NCBI GenBank assembly: GCA_017999985.1
Contig: JAGNKU010000010.1
Location: 62,001 to 126,000 of the forward strand
Direction of reading: 5' to 3'
DNA: 64,000 nucleotides
From: Phycisphaerae bacterium
GTDB taxonomy: Bacteria > Planctomycetota > Phycisphaerae > UBA1845 > Fen-1342
Under the pieces are notes generated by a model. That model had not been told where the DNA came from and searched no databases. It saw nothing but the letters and a program-made list of their open reading frames with translations. Numbering within the stretch: position 1 is the stretch's first letter; each line of letters opens with the position of its first letter. The translations under genes and the position numbers were made by a program. Positions 8,469 through 16,971 of this stretch are shown piece after piece.

Positions 8469-10031
8469 ATGCGGAACCGGCGAACGCTTGCAGTAGCTGT
8501 ATACAAGCGCTGGTCACCTGGCCTGCTACTGGCGGCGCTTTGCGGCTGTGCGTTGGTCCCGCCAAACAGCTTCCTCGATCAGACCAAGGTCGGTCGGTTC
8601 CCGATTGACACCTACGAGGGCGGGATTCGGCGCGTCCTGAGCCCGCGCGAGACGCCTCCGGGCATCGCGGACGCCACGGATCCGACGCCGGATGATCTGG
8701 TCGCGGTGTACTCCGATTACCGGCTCGGGCCGGGTGACGCGGTCAACATTACGATTCAGGATTTGCTCACGAGCGGGCAGCCCTACGCGGCCGTGGTCGA
8801 AGTGAGCCCCCTGGGCGAGATTCGCATTCCGGACCTCGGGTCCATCAAGGTTGCCGGGCTGACGGAGCAGGAAGTCGAGCAGGAAATCACGGCCCGCCTG
8901 AAAGAGGGCGGGCTGCTGCCGCGTCCGGTCGTCGTGGTCATCACGCAGTTGAAACGTGGCCGGCTGTTCCACATTGTCGGCGCGATCCGCTCGTCGGGCG
9001 TGTATCCGATCAGTGAACCCGATCTGCGGCTGCTCGAGGCGATCGGCATGGCGGGGGACTCCGACGCCACCGCGCGACGTGCGTACGTGATTCGCCGTGC
9101 CGCGTCACCCGAGCCCCAGACGGCGCCGCCGACCGGTCCGGTCGACGAGGGTCTGGTGATTCCTCCGCCGGATGAGGAGGGTCTGCGGCCGGCACAGTTC
9201 ATGACTCAGATCAGCAGCCCGCCGGAAGAGCCCGCGGTCGAAACGCAACCCACGAAGGACGAGCTGGTCGAAGTGCTGGCCCCCACGGAAGCGCCGGCGC
9301 AGCCCGCGACGGGCCAGCGACGGGAGCCGCAGTTCGAGCCGCTGGTGATCTTCGACCCCCAGACGGGGGCGGTGCTGCCGGCGGAGCCGGAGAAGGCGCC
9401 TGCCCCGGAGCCGCCCCCCGGGCCCGCCGCGGCGCCCGTGGCGGTGGAGGACGAGCCGCTGGATGAGCCGTTCGATTGGGACAAGACGGCGAGCCTGGGC
9501 CTCGAGCAGCGCGTGATCTCGATCGACCTGACGGCGCTGAAGGCGGGCAACCCGCGCTACAATATCGTGGTCCGGGACCGCGATGTGATCAACATCCCGG
9601 TGGACACCGGCGTGTTCTACCTGATGGGGGAAGTGAACCGGCCGGGCGTGTACGGGTTTGGCGGGCGTGATATCACGATCAAGCAGGCCCTGGCGATCTG
9701 CGGCGGGTTCTCGCCGATGGCGTGGCCGCAGCGCTGCGAGCTGATCCGGCGTGAGCCGGGCACGGACAAGCAGGTGATCCGGACCGTGAATCTCGACGCG
9801 ATTTTTGCCGGACTGGAGGACGACTTCTTCTTGCGCGACGAGGACGTGTTGAACGTCGGCACGCACATTGTGGCGCCCTTCCTGTTTGTGATCCGGAACT
9901 CTTTCCGGTTCACCTACGGGTTTGGGTTCGTGTACGACCGCAACTTCGCCGACAAGGACGCGTACAGCAACCGGATCAACCCGGAAATCGTGGAGCAACA
10001 GCGGCGCGCCTCGCGCGGTTTGTCGTTCTGA
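8469..10031 (+). CDS. polysaccharide export lipoprotein (Wza/OPX family)
   Basis: The protein is 520 residues. A signal peptide ends in the lipobox L-C-G-C27, so it should be lipidated. The poly-export domain starts at about residue 85 (YRLGPGDAVNITI). A first SLBB-like domain follows at about 155-205 (LFHIVGAIRSSGVYPI), then a Pro/Glu-rich linker (about 210-330) unusual for Wza, and a second SLBB domain from about 375 (FYLMGEVNRPGVYGFGG). OPX proteins form the channel through which exopolysaccharide leaves the cell. The start has AGAGGAG at good spacing. The exosortase gene begins 18 bases downstream, so this opens a five-gene operon. Confidence 0.92.
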   Translation: MRNRRTLAVAVYKRWSPGLLLAALCGCALVPPNSFLDQTKVGRFPIDTYEGGIRRVLSPRETPPGIADATDPTPDDLVAVYSDYRLGPGDAVNITIQDLLTSGQPYAAVVEVSPLGEIRIPDLGSIKVAGLTEQEVEQEITARLKEGGLLPRPVVVVITQLKRGRLFHIVGAIRSSGVYPISEPDLRLLEAIGMAGDSDATARRAYVIRRAASPEPQTAPPTGPVDEGLVIPPPDEEGLRPAQFMTQISSPPEEPAVETQPTKDELVEVLAPTEAPAQPATGQRREPQFEPLVIFDPQTGAVLPAEPEKAPAPEPPPGPAAAPVAVEDEPLDEPFDWDKTASLGLEQRVISIDLTALKAGNPRYNIVVRDRDVINIPVDTGVFYLMGEVNRPGVYGFGGRDITIKQALAICGGFSPMAWPQRCELIRREPGTDKQVIRTVNLDAIFAGLEDDFFLRDEDVLNVGTHIVAPFLFVIRNSFRFTYGFGFVYDRNFADKDAYSNRINPEIVEQQRRASRGLSF

Positions 10032-10049
10032 TGGTCAGGACCAGGCTGC

Positions 10050-10994
10050 ATGGCGACTAACCCCGTAGCCCTCGCGTCGGAAACGCCGCGGATCCGCTTT
10101 GACCGCGGCGCGCAGCTCCGTGGCGCGCTGATCACGGTGGCCTTCTTCGCGGTCTTCTGGGACCAGCTCGACTTCATCCCGCCGGGCTACGGCGCGCTGG
10201 TGCATGCCTGGGTGTTTCAGCCGGACTGGAACCACGGCCCGCTCATTCCACTGTTCAGTGCCTACCTGGTCTATGAGCGCTGGCAGTGGATTCGCCGCAG
10301 CCCGGTGCGCTACGCCTGGTCGGGCATCGTGGTGCTGCTGGCCGGGTTGGGCATGTACCTGTGGTCCCTGTCCGGCAAGCTGTTGTTCGCGTACGCCGAG
10401 CCGCTCTCGATGATGATCACGCTGCTCGGGATCATCGTGCTGCTGTGCGGGTGGCCGGTGCTGCGGCACGCCTGGCTGCCCTGGATGTACCTGTTCTTCG
10501 CGATCCCGATCCCGCAGCGCATCTACTTCGCGCTGACCGACCCGCTGCGGCGCATGGCCGCGACCGTGGCCGCGACCGTCCTGGACGTACTGCCGGGCGT
10601 GGCGCTCGAGGTGCACCGCGTCGGCTCGAATCTGGAGTACAACTACCGCGGGAGTACCGGCGTGATCGGCGTCGCCGACGCGTGCAGCGGGATGCGGAGC
10701 ACGGTGACGCTGTGCGCGCTGGGCGTGGCGGTTGCGTTCATGTCGGACCGGCCGCGCTGGCAGCGCATCGTGCTCGTGCTGTCCTGTGTGCCGATCGCGA
10801 CATTCTGCAACTTCATCCGCGTGACGGTGACCTGCTGGTTGCACGTGTTCGTGGATCCCAAGTACGCATCCGGCCAATACCACATGATGCTGGGGCTGAT
10901 CGTGATCCTGCTGGCGTTCGGGATCTTCAGCGGCCTGGGCTGGGTGCTGAATCAGTTGGTCGTGGAGGAGCCGGACACGGACGAAGCCGCCTGA
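10050..10994 (+). CDS. xrt: exosortase (EpsH/Xrt family)
   Basis: This is a 314-residue integral membrane protein with about eight hydrophobic segments. The exosortase catalytic triad is in place: Cys212 in D-A-C-S-G-M-R-S, Arg257 in C-N-F-I-R-V and His278 in G-Q-Y-H-M-M-L-G. The N-terminal S/N-H-G-P-L-I-P motif (around 61-67) is also typical. Exosortases cleave C-terminal PEP-CTERM signals at the inner membrane and probably transfer the protein to another acceptor. It sits between the OPX exporter and the EpsI-like gene with gaps of 18 and about 42 bases. Likely substrates in this window are the proteins at 45592-46764 and perhaps 50112-51164. Confidence 0.92.
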   Translation: MATNPVALASETPRIRFDRGAQLRGALITVAFFAVFWDQLDFIPPGYGALVHAWVFQPDWNHGPLIPLFSAYLVYERWQWIRRSPVRYAWSGIVVLLAGLGMYLWSLSGKLLFAYAEPLSMMITLLGIIVLLCGWPVLRHAWLPWMYLFFAIPIPQRIYFALTDPLRRMAATVAATVLDVLPGVALEVHRVGSNLEYNYRGSTGVIGVADACSGMRSTVTLCALGVAVAFMSDRPRWQRIVLVLSCVPIATFCNFIRVTVTCWLHVFVDPKYASGQYHMMLGLIVILLAFGIFSGLGWVLNQLVVEEPDTDEAA

Positions 10995-11036
10995 CGCCTG
11001 GAGGCGGCGGGACCGTGCCGGCCTTGCTCGAAAGTG

Positions 11037-11885
11037 ATGGCCAGTTTGCCGGCGAAACAGACTGTCCCTGCGACATGGGCCGTGGTGCTGGCCGCCGGAC
11101 GGACCGCGAGCGTGCGGTTCTGGGTCTGCCTGGCGCTGCTGGTCGTGGCGGCGGTGGGGCTGCAGACGGCCGCCACGCGACTGGGCATCTTCCTCCGCAA
11201 GGAGGCGGTGCCGCTGCGGACCTCGCTGCACGCGTTCGACGCGCGCAAACTGGGCCCGGAGTATGCGCTCAACGAGCCGATGATGGCGCAGCGCCAGCCG
11301 ATGACGGAAGACATGGTGGACAGCCTCGGCACCGACGAGTACCTGCAGGTCTACCTGACGGACACGCGCAAGTCCGGCGGCGACCCGACCGCCATCGCCC
11401 AGCTCTTCGTGACGTATTACACCGGCAAGCCGGACCTGGTGCCGCACGTCCCGGACGAGTGCTGGCTTGCGGGGGGGTATGAACACGAATCCGAGGCGAC
11501 GATCACGCTGCGCGTGCCGGGCGTGGGGGCGCCGGACGACGCGCTGCCGGTTCGCGTGCTGGAGTTCCGCGCGCGGCGCGCGGACCGGTTCCTCAGCGCG
11601 GGGCCCGACGTGGCGACCGTCGCGTACCTGTTTCACGCGAACGGCCACTACGCCACGACGCGCAACGGTGTGCGGGCGCTGTTGTCCAACCCGTTCGCGC
11701 GGTACGCGTACTACTCGAAGGTGGAAGTCACGTTTCTCAGCCAGTCCGGTGCGCGGGCGGACAAGCAGGCGGCGATCGACGCGCTGCCTGCGCTGCTCGG
11801 CAAAGCGCTGCCGGTGCTGCTGCGGGACCATTTTGATTTGCGTAAGTTCCCCGACGCGGCCCCGGCCGGCAGCGCGGGGCCATAA
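11037..11885 (+). CDS. EpsI-like exosortase-associated protein (DUF3485)
   Basis: The protein is 282 residues from the ATG at 11037; a GTG codon directly before it is an equally possible start. A single N-terminal membrane segment (about residues 26-46) is followed by an extracytoplasmic domain. The signature H-V-P-D-E-C-W-L-A-G-G-Y, preceded by YYTGKPD, marks the EpsI/DUF3485 family, which always travels with exosortases and is needed for exopolysaccharide production in other bacteria. The biochemical role is not settled. A TPR protein gene follows after 15 bases. In many bacteria this domain is fused to the exosortase; here it is a separate gene. Confidence 0.87.
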   Translation: MASLPAKQTVPATWAVVLAAGRTASVRFWVCLALLVVAAVGLQTAATRLGIFLRKEAVPLRTSLHAFDARKLGPEYALNEPMMAQRQPMTEDMVDSLGTDEYLQVYLTDTRKSGGDPTAIAQLFVTYYTGKPDLVPHVPDECWLAGGYEHESEATITLRVPGVGAPDDALPVRVLEFRARRADRFLSAGPDVATVAYLFHANGHYATTRNGVRALLSNPFARYAYYSKVEVTFLSQSGARADKQAAIDALPALLGKALPVLLRDHFDLRKFPDAAPAGSAGP

Positions 11886-11900
11886 GCGAGGGCAGGCCCG

Positions 11901-14900
11901 ATGGCCAAGCAAAAGCGTCTGAACAAGAACCTGGTCGCCTTCCTGACGGTGATGGGGGTCATCATCATCATTGCGGTCTTCACGCTGGTTGTCTACCAGG
12001 GGTCGCGGCGCGATCCGGAAGTGCTGGCGGAGAGCGCGCGGGCGAGCCGCGCTGCCAACGATCTGGACGAGGCGCGGCGCCGCTTCTTGCGCGCCTACGA
12101 AGCCAGCGAGCAGCGCGGCAAGCCGAACACGCAATACGTGATCGATGCCGCCGGCTGTCTGTTCGAGATGGGCGAGCTGCCGAGCTGGTACGGTTTGCTG
12201 GAAAAGATCAGTGCCAAGGTGCCGAATGATCCGTCGTTGATCATCGCGCAGCTCGAAGGACATTGGCACATTCGCGGGATCGTGGGCTTCGTCCTGAATC
12301 CGTCACTTTGGCGCGACGCGAGCGAGAAACTGCTCAAGCTGGATAAGGAGTCGCTGCTGGCCAAGACCAGCCTGGCCCAGGGGCTGTGGCAACTGGGGGG
12401 GCCGGAAAACGAGCAGCCCGCCGATGAACTGGCCCAGCAGGCCTTCGCGCAGGCGCCCACGGACCCGCGCGTGGTGCTGACGTATATCATCTACCTGCAG
12501 CGCCAGATGTCGGCTGACATCAGCGCGGCCCAAACCGCCGGCCGGCCGATCTCCGAGAGGCAGGCCATTAGCAAGAAGATCCTCGCGGACGCCATTGCCG
12601 TGCTGGAAGCCGCGCTGGCCGAGCACCCCGGCGATGTCCCGCTGGTCGTGGCGTATCGCGACGTGGTCTTGAACGCCGCGAACGCGCTGGCGCAGCTCGG
12701 TGAGGCAAACCAGGCGGCGGAATTGCGCGAGCGCGTCGGCGCGTGCATCGCACGGGCCGTGGAGCTGAATGCGACCCAACCCAGCCCCGAGTTGCTGCTC
12801 GCCCGGGCGCGCTACGAGCTGGAACGCTTCGACCTGGCGCATCCCAACCTGACACCCGCCGACATTCCGGCCCTGCGCGGCGAACTCGACGTGATCGAGC
12901 AGCATGCTCGCGAAGCCACCGCGCTGGACCCGGCCCTCTTCGACGGGTACACGCTGCAGGCCGAGCTCAAGCGTTTTGCCCTCGGCCCGAACGGCGAGGA
13001 GCTGTCGGTGTCCGAACGGCTAGACAAGACGCTGGCGATCTACGAAGCCGCCCGGGAACGCACGCTGACGCTGCGTAACCTGCGGGCCCAGCTACGGCAG
13101 GAAGACCGGCTGTTCATGCTGCGGCGGGCCTTCGATCTGGCGATGGCGCTGGAGACGCTGGACGCCAGCGGGCGCGGCACGCCGGCCACCTATGCGCGCG
13201 CGGACGTCCTCCTGCAGGACGCGCGCGTCAAGTGGCCCGAGCACGCGGTCACGTATTACATGCAGGGGCAGATGTTGATCGGGAAGGGCGACCTGATCGG
13301 AGCCACCACTGCCCTGGAACGGGCCTATGAGAAGGCCGAGCAGGATCCACGCGTGATGAAGGCCAACCAAGCCGCTTTCTGGCTCCGATTCGTCCGCGTG
13401 AATCGCCTGCCGGTTGACCAGTTGGCGGTGCTCTATGCCCGCCGGGACCAGTTCGGCGAGGCGGCGAAATACGCCCAGTTGGCCATGGACCAGTTCCGCG
13501 CCGCCGACCTCGTGCCGTCCTCGCAGCTCGTCGGGCTGCACGCCGAGATGCTCCGGCAGACCGGCGAAGCGCCGAAAGCCCTCGCCGTGCTCAATGATTA
13601 CAGCACCGTCTATCCCGATGACCAGGCGCTGGCCGCCGTCCGCGTGAAGGTGCTCACCGACCTGGGCCGCGCTGAAGAAGCCAAGGCCTTGATGGGCAAG
13701 ATGTCCGATACGGGCGTGAGCGCGCGCCTGTGGCGCGCCCAGCAGGCTGCCGAACAGGGCGACGTGGCGGAAGCTGAGCGCGTCCTCCGGGAGGTGCTGG
13801 CCGATGACGCGGCCACGGACGAGCAGGTTCGCGACGCCCTGCAGTCGCTTATTACGCTGCTTGATGACCATGGTCGTCGGCCGGAAGCTCGCCAGCTCGT
13901 CGACGAGTTGATCAAGGACCCGCCCCGCGGCGGCATGCAGCGCCAGCTCCAGGCGTACAAAATTGAACTCGAGCCGGACGATCCCCGGGCCTTGACGCCG
14001 CAGCAGCAGGCGGAGCTGGACCAGAAGCGCCTGGCGCTGATCGACGACATGCCCGAGGGTCTGCCACGCATCCAGGTCCACTACCAGTTCTACCGGGCGC
14101 GCGGCGAATGGGAGAAGGCCCTGGAGTACCTGGTGCAGCTCCGCGAGCAGTTGCCGGGCGAAGTCCGGATCGTCCAGGAGGAATTCGCCGTGCGGCTGCA
14201 ACTGCGGCAGTTCGACCAGCTTGGGCCGCTGGTGACGCTGCTGTCGCAGTACAACGACGGCCAGGGCTTCGACGGCGCGGGCGGGGCGACGTACCGTGGC
14301 GACGTGGCGCTGGCCAAGGGCGATGCCGCGCTCGCGGTGCGGGAATATCGGCAGGCCATACAAGTGCTGCCCAAGACGGGCGAGCTGCAGATCAAGCTGG
14401 CCAAGGCCTATCTGACGCCCGCGCGCCCCGGCGAGGACCCGCGCGTCGACGAGGGCCTGGAAGCGCTGCGGAAGGCCGTCGAGATCAACCCGCGCAGTTT
14501 TGAGGGTTACGGCCTTTTGGCTGATGTATACAACCAGCTCGCGGAAAAGAGTTTTGGCGCTGAGAAGGCCGAGAACGAGCGGCGCTTCGAGGAAGCCCGT
14601 CAAAAGGCGGCCGCGCTCAATCCGAATCACCCGGTGGTCAAGGCCTGGGAGCAGGAAGCAGCCGAGGAACGTGACCCGCTGGCGGCCATTGCCACGCGCG
14701 AAGCGCGGCGGGCCGCCAGCCCGGACGACCCCGCGAACCTGCTCCGCATGGCCGAGCTGTACGTGCGCGCGTGGCGCCAGAGCGCGGACACGGATGAAGC
14801 CGCCCGCCAGCAACTGGCGGAGCGCGGCGCGGCGTTCTTTGCGGCCGTCGTGCCCGCGGCGAGCGGGGACGTGCAGGCGGGTCTGGCGCGGCAGGCGGCC

Positions 14901-16928
14901 GAGTTCTACCAACTGACCAAGCGCACCGACGAGGGTGCGGCGCTCTTGCGGGGCGTCGTGGAGACCAGCAGCGGCGCGCGGAAGGTCCACGCCCAGTTGC
15001 TTGTGGGCATGTTCTACGAGTCCTTGGGCAACGCCGACGCCGCGGAGCGCGAGTACCTGGTCGCGCAGCGGATGGTGCGCGAGGTGACCGAGGATGTGGA
15101 GACGCGGCGCAACCTGGACCTGAGCGTCGGCTTGGGCATGGCGCGCTTCTACGATCGCTTGCGACGCCTGGACAAGGTCGTGGAGACCTGCCGCTGGCTG
15201 CTGGACCGCATCGGGGGCGAGGCGGCGCAGGCGGCCGTGGCCCGGCAGGTGCGGCTGACTTTGCTGCAGACCTTGTTCAACGCGGGACAATTGGGCGACG
15301 CGGAGGCCGAGATCGCGGAGTTTCTGCGGCTGTACCCGGACGACCTGGAGGCGCTGAGCATTCGCGCGCAGGTGCATCTGCGCAACCACAAGCGGTCGGC
15401 GGCGCTGGAGGACCTGAACGAGATTCTGAAGCGCGCGCCGGACGACGTGCGGGCGCTGCACAGTCGCGGGCGCCTGTCGCTCGACCAGGGTCGCTACGAC
15501 AAGGCGCAGGAGGACCTGGTCCGGGCGGCCGAGCACGTCGCGCGCAAGCCGCAGATGGAGTACGACGTCCGTGTGCACCTGGCGTCGCTCTACGTCCGCA
15601 CGCAGCAGTATGACCGCGCGGCCGAGCAACTGCGCATGCTGCTCGAGTCGCTGGGGGCCCAGGGCGGTCGCGCCGAGCAGAAGCAGGCGGTGGTGGGGCA
15701 GCTTGCCCGCCTGCTCTACGGGGCGATGGATCAGTTCGACCGCGCGGCGCGCCTGATCAGCGAGTACATGGAGCGCTACCCGCAGGAGCCGCTGTGGCCG
15801 TTCGAGCTCGGCCGGCTCTACGAGACGCAGGGTGACAAGGCCGAGCGCGAAGCCAAAACGGCCGCCGCCCGAAACGAGTCGTCCCGCGAACGCGAGCGCC
15901 GCGATGCCGCCCGACAGAGCTATGTCACCGCCGCCGGTTACTATCGCCGGGCGGCGGAGCGGGCCGCCGCGGTCCAGGTGGGCGAGCGCGCCGGGGCCAC
16001 GATCGCGCAGATCGGGGCGCTGACCAAGGCCGGCCGGGGTGCCGAGGGCGTCAAGTTGTACGAGCAGTTCCGTTTTGACGAGCTGCCGCCGGCGGCGCAG
16101 ATGGTGGCGCGGGCGCGGATGGCGAGTCAGGCCGCCCGCGCGCTGGTCGCCATCAACCCCGATAAGGCGCGTCAGGAATGGCTTGCCGCGCTGCGCGACG
16201 CCGGCCAGCAGGACATCGCGCTCGCCGGCGATCTGGCCAACAGCCTGCGCGACACGTACGCGGCCCAGCCGGGAGCGAGCGAGGCGATCCTGCGGGAGGC
16301 GGTCGAGCAGAACGCCGCCGACCCCGTGATTTCCGAGCGATTGCGGATCGTGCTGGCGACGTACCTCTGCCTGAACGGCAATCCGGCGGGCGCGTTGCCG
16401 CTGCTGGCGGATGCGCTGACCCGGGTGCAGCCGGGATCGCCCGAGCACCTCAGCGCGCTGCTCACCCAGGCGCAGGCGCAGGAAACGTCCGGCGACACGT
16501 CGGCGGCCGTGGCGACCTACCGGCAGGTGCTGGAGCGGTATGCGGAGAACATCACGGCCCTGAACAACCTGGCGTATCTGCTGGTGACGGCCGAGCCGCC
16601 GAACTTCGCACCGGCCGAGGCGAAAAAGTACGCCGAGCGCCTGAAGGATCTCGTGGCGGGCAACGCGAACGCGGCCACGATGCTGGACACCATCGGCTGG
16701 GTGTATTTCAAGAACAACGACTTGGAGGCGGCGATCGCAGCGCTGCAAGACGGGATCGAATCGGGAGGTGGCGGCCCGGCGATCTACTTCCACCTGGCCG
16801 AGGCGTATGGCCAGGCGAAGCGCGACGCCGACCGGCGGGAGATCCTGCGGCGGGGCCTGGAAGAGGCCCGCGAGCGGGACGACACGGAAGAAGTCCGGAA
16901 GTTTGAAGCGGAGCTTGAGAAGAATTAG
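11901..16928 (+). CDS. giant membrane-anchored TPR-repeat protein of the exosortase locus
   Basis: The protein is 1675 residues. One membrane segment lies at about residues 13-30 (FLTVMGVIIIIAVFTLVVY), so nearly all of it is extracytoplasmic. The rest is alpha-helical with many tetratricopeptide-like repeats, clear at about 45-80, 1180-1280 and 1530-1640 (A-x-x-x-Y-x-x-x-L-x-x-x-P spacing). A long TPR lipoprotein (PrsT) is a regular member of PEP-CTERM/exosortase loci; this is probably its counterpart, anchored by a helix rather than lipid. Likely roles are as a scaffold or glycan-assembly co-factor (inference). It shares the operon with the exporter and BY-kinase. Confidence 0.83.
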   Translation: MAKQKRLNKNLVAFLTVMGVIIIIAVFTLVVYQGSRRDPEVLAESARASRAANDLDEARRRFLRAYEASEQRGKPNTQYVIDAAGCLFEMGELPSWYGLLEKISAKVPNDPSLIIAQLEGHWHIRGIVGFVLNPSLWRDASEKLLKLDKESLLAKTSLAQGLWQLGGPENEQPADELAQQAFAQAPTDPRVVLTYIIYLQRQMSADISAAQTAGRPISERQAISKKILADAIAVLEAALAEHPGDVPLVVAYRDVVLNAANALAQLGEANQAAELRERVGACIARAVELNATQPSPELLLARARYELERFDLAHPNLTPADIPALRGELDVIEQHAREATALDPALFDGYTLQAELKRFALGPNGEELSVSERLDKTLAIYEAARERTLTLRNLRAQLRQEDRLFMLRRAFDLAMALETLDASGRGTPATYARADVLLQDARVKWPEHAVTYYMQGQMLIGKGDLIGATTALERAYEKAEQDPRVMKANQAAFWLRFVRVNRLPVDQLAVLYARRDQFGEAAKYAQLAMDQFRAADLVPSSQLVGLHAEMLRQTGEAPKALAVLNDYSTVYPDDQALAAVRVKVLTDLGRAEEAKALMGKMSDTGVSARLWRAQQAAEQGDVAEAERVLREVLADDAATDEQVRDALQSLITLLDDHGRRPEARQLVDELIKDPPRGGMQRQLQAYKIELEPDDPRALTPQQQAELDQKRLALIDDMPEGLPRIQVHYQFYRARGEWEKALEYLVQLREQLPGEVRIVQEEFAVRLQLRQFDQLGPLVTLLSQYNDGQGFDGAGGATYRGDVALAKGDAALAVREYRQAIQVLPKTGELQIKLAKAYLTPARPGEDPRVDEGLEALRKAVEINPRSFEGYGLLADVYNQLAEKSFGAEKAENERRFEEARQKAAALNPNHPVVKAWEQEAAEERDPLAAIATREARRAASPDDPANLLRMAELYVRAWRQSADTDEAARQQLAERGAAFFAAVVPAASGDVQAGLARQAAEFYQLTKRTDEGAALLRGVVETSSGARKVHAQLLVGMFYESLGNADAAEREYLVAQRMVREVTEDVETRRNLDLSVGLGMARFYDRLRRLDKVVETCRWLLDRIGGEAAQAAVARQVRLTLLQTLFNAGQLGDAEAEIAEFLRLYPDDLEALSIRAQVHLRNHKRSAALEDLNEILKRAPDDVRALHSRGRLSLDQGRYDKAQEDLVRAAEHVARKPQMEYDVRVHLASLYVRTQQYDRAAEQLRMLLESLGAQGGRAEQKQAVVGQLARLLYGAMDQFDRAARLISEYMERYPQEPLWPFELGRLYETQGDKAEREAKTAAARNESSRERERRDAARQSYVTAAGYYRRAAERAAAVQVGERAGATIAQIGALTKAGRGAEGVKLYEQFRFDELPPAAQMVARARMASQAARALVAINPDKARQEWLAALRDAGQQDIALAGDLANSLRDTYAAQPGASEAILREAVEQNAADPVISERLRIVLATYLCLNGNPAGALPLLADALTRVQPGSPEHLSALLTQAQAQETSGDTSAAVATYRQVLERYAENITALNNLAYLLVTAEPPNFAPAEAKKYAERLKDLVAGNANAATMLDTIGWVYFKNNDLEAAIAALQDGIESGGGGPAIYFHLAEAYGQAKRDADRREILRRGLEEARERDDTEEVRKFEAELEKN

Positions 16929-16971
16929 CGCGGCGGACCGCGCGCGGCCCTGGCCGAATACGAGGTGAACC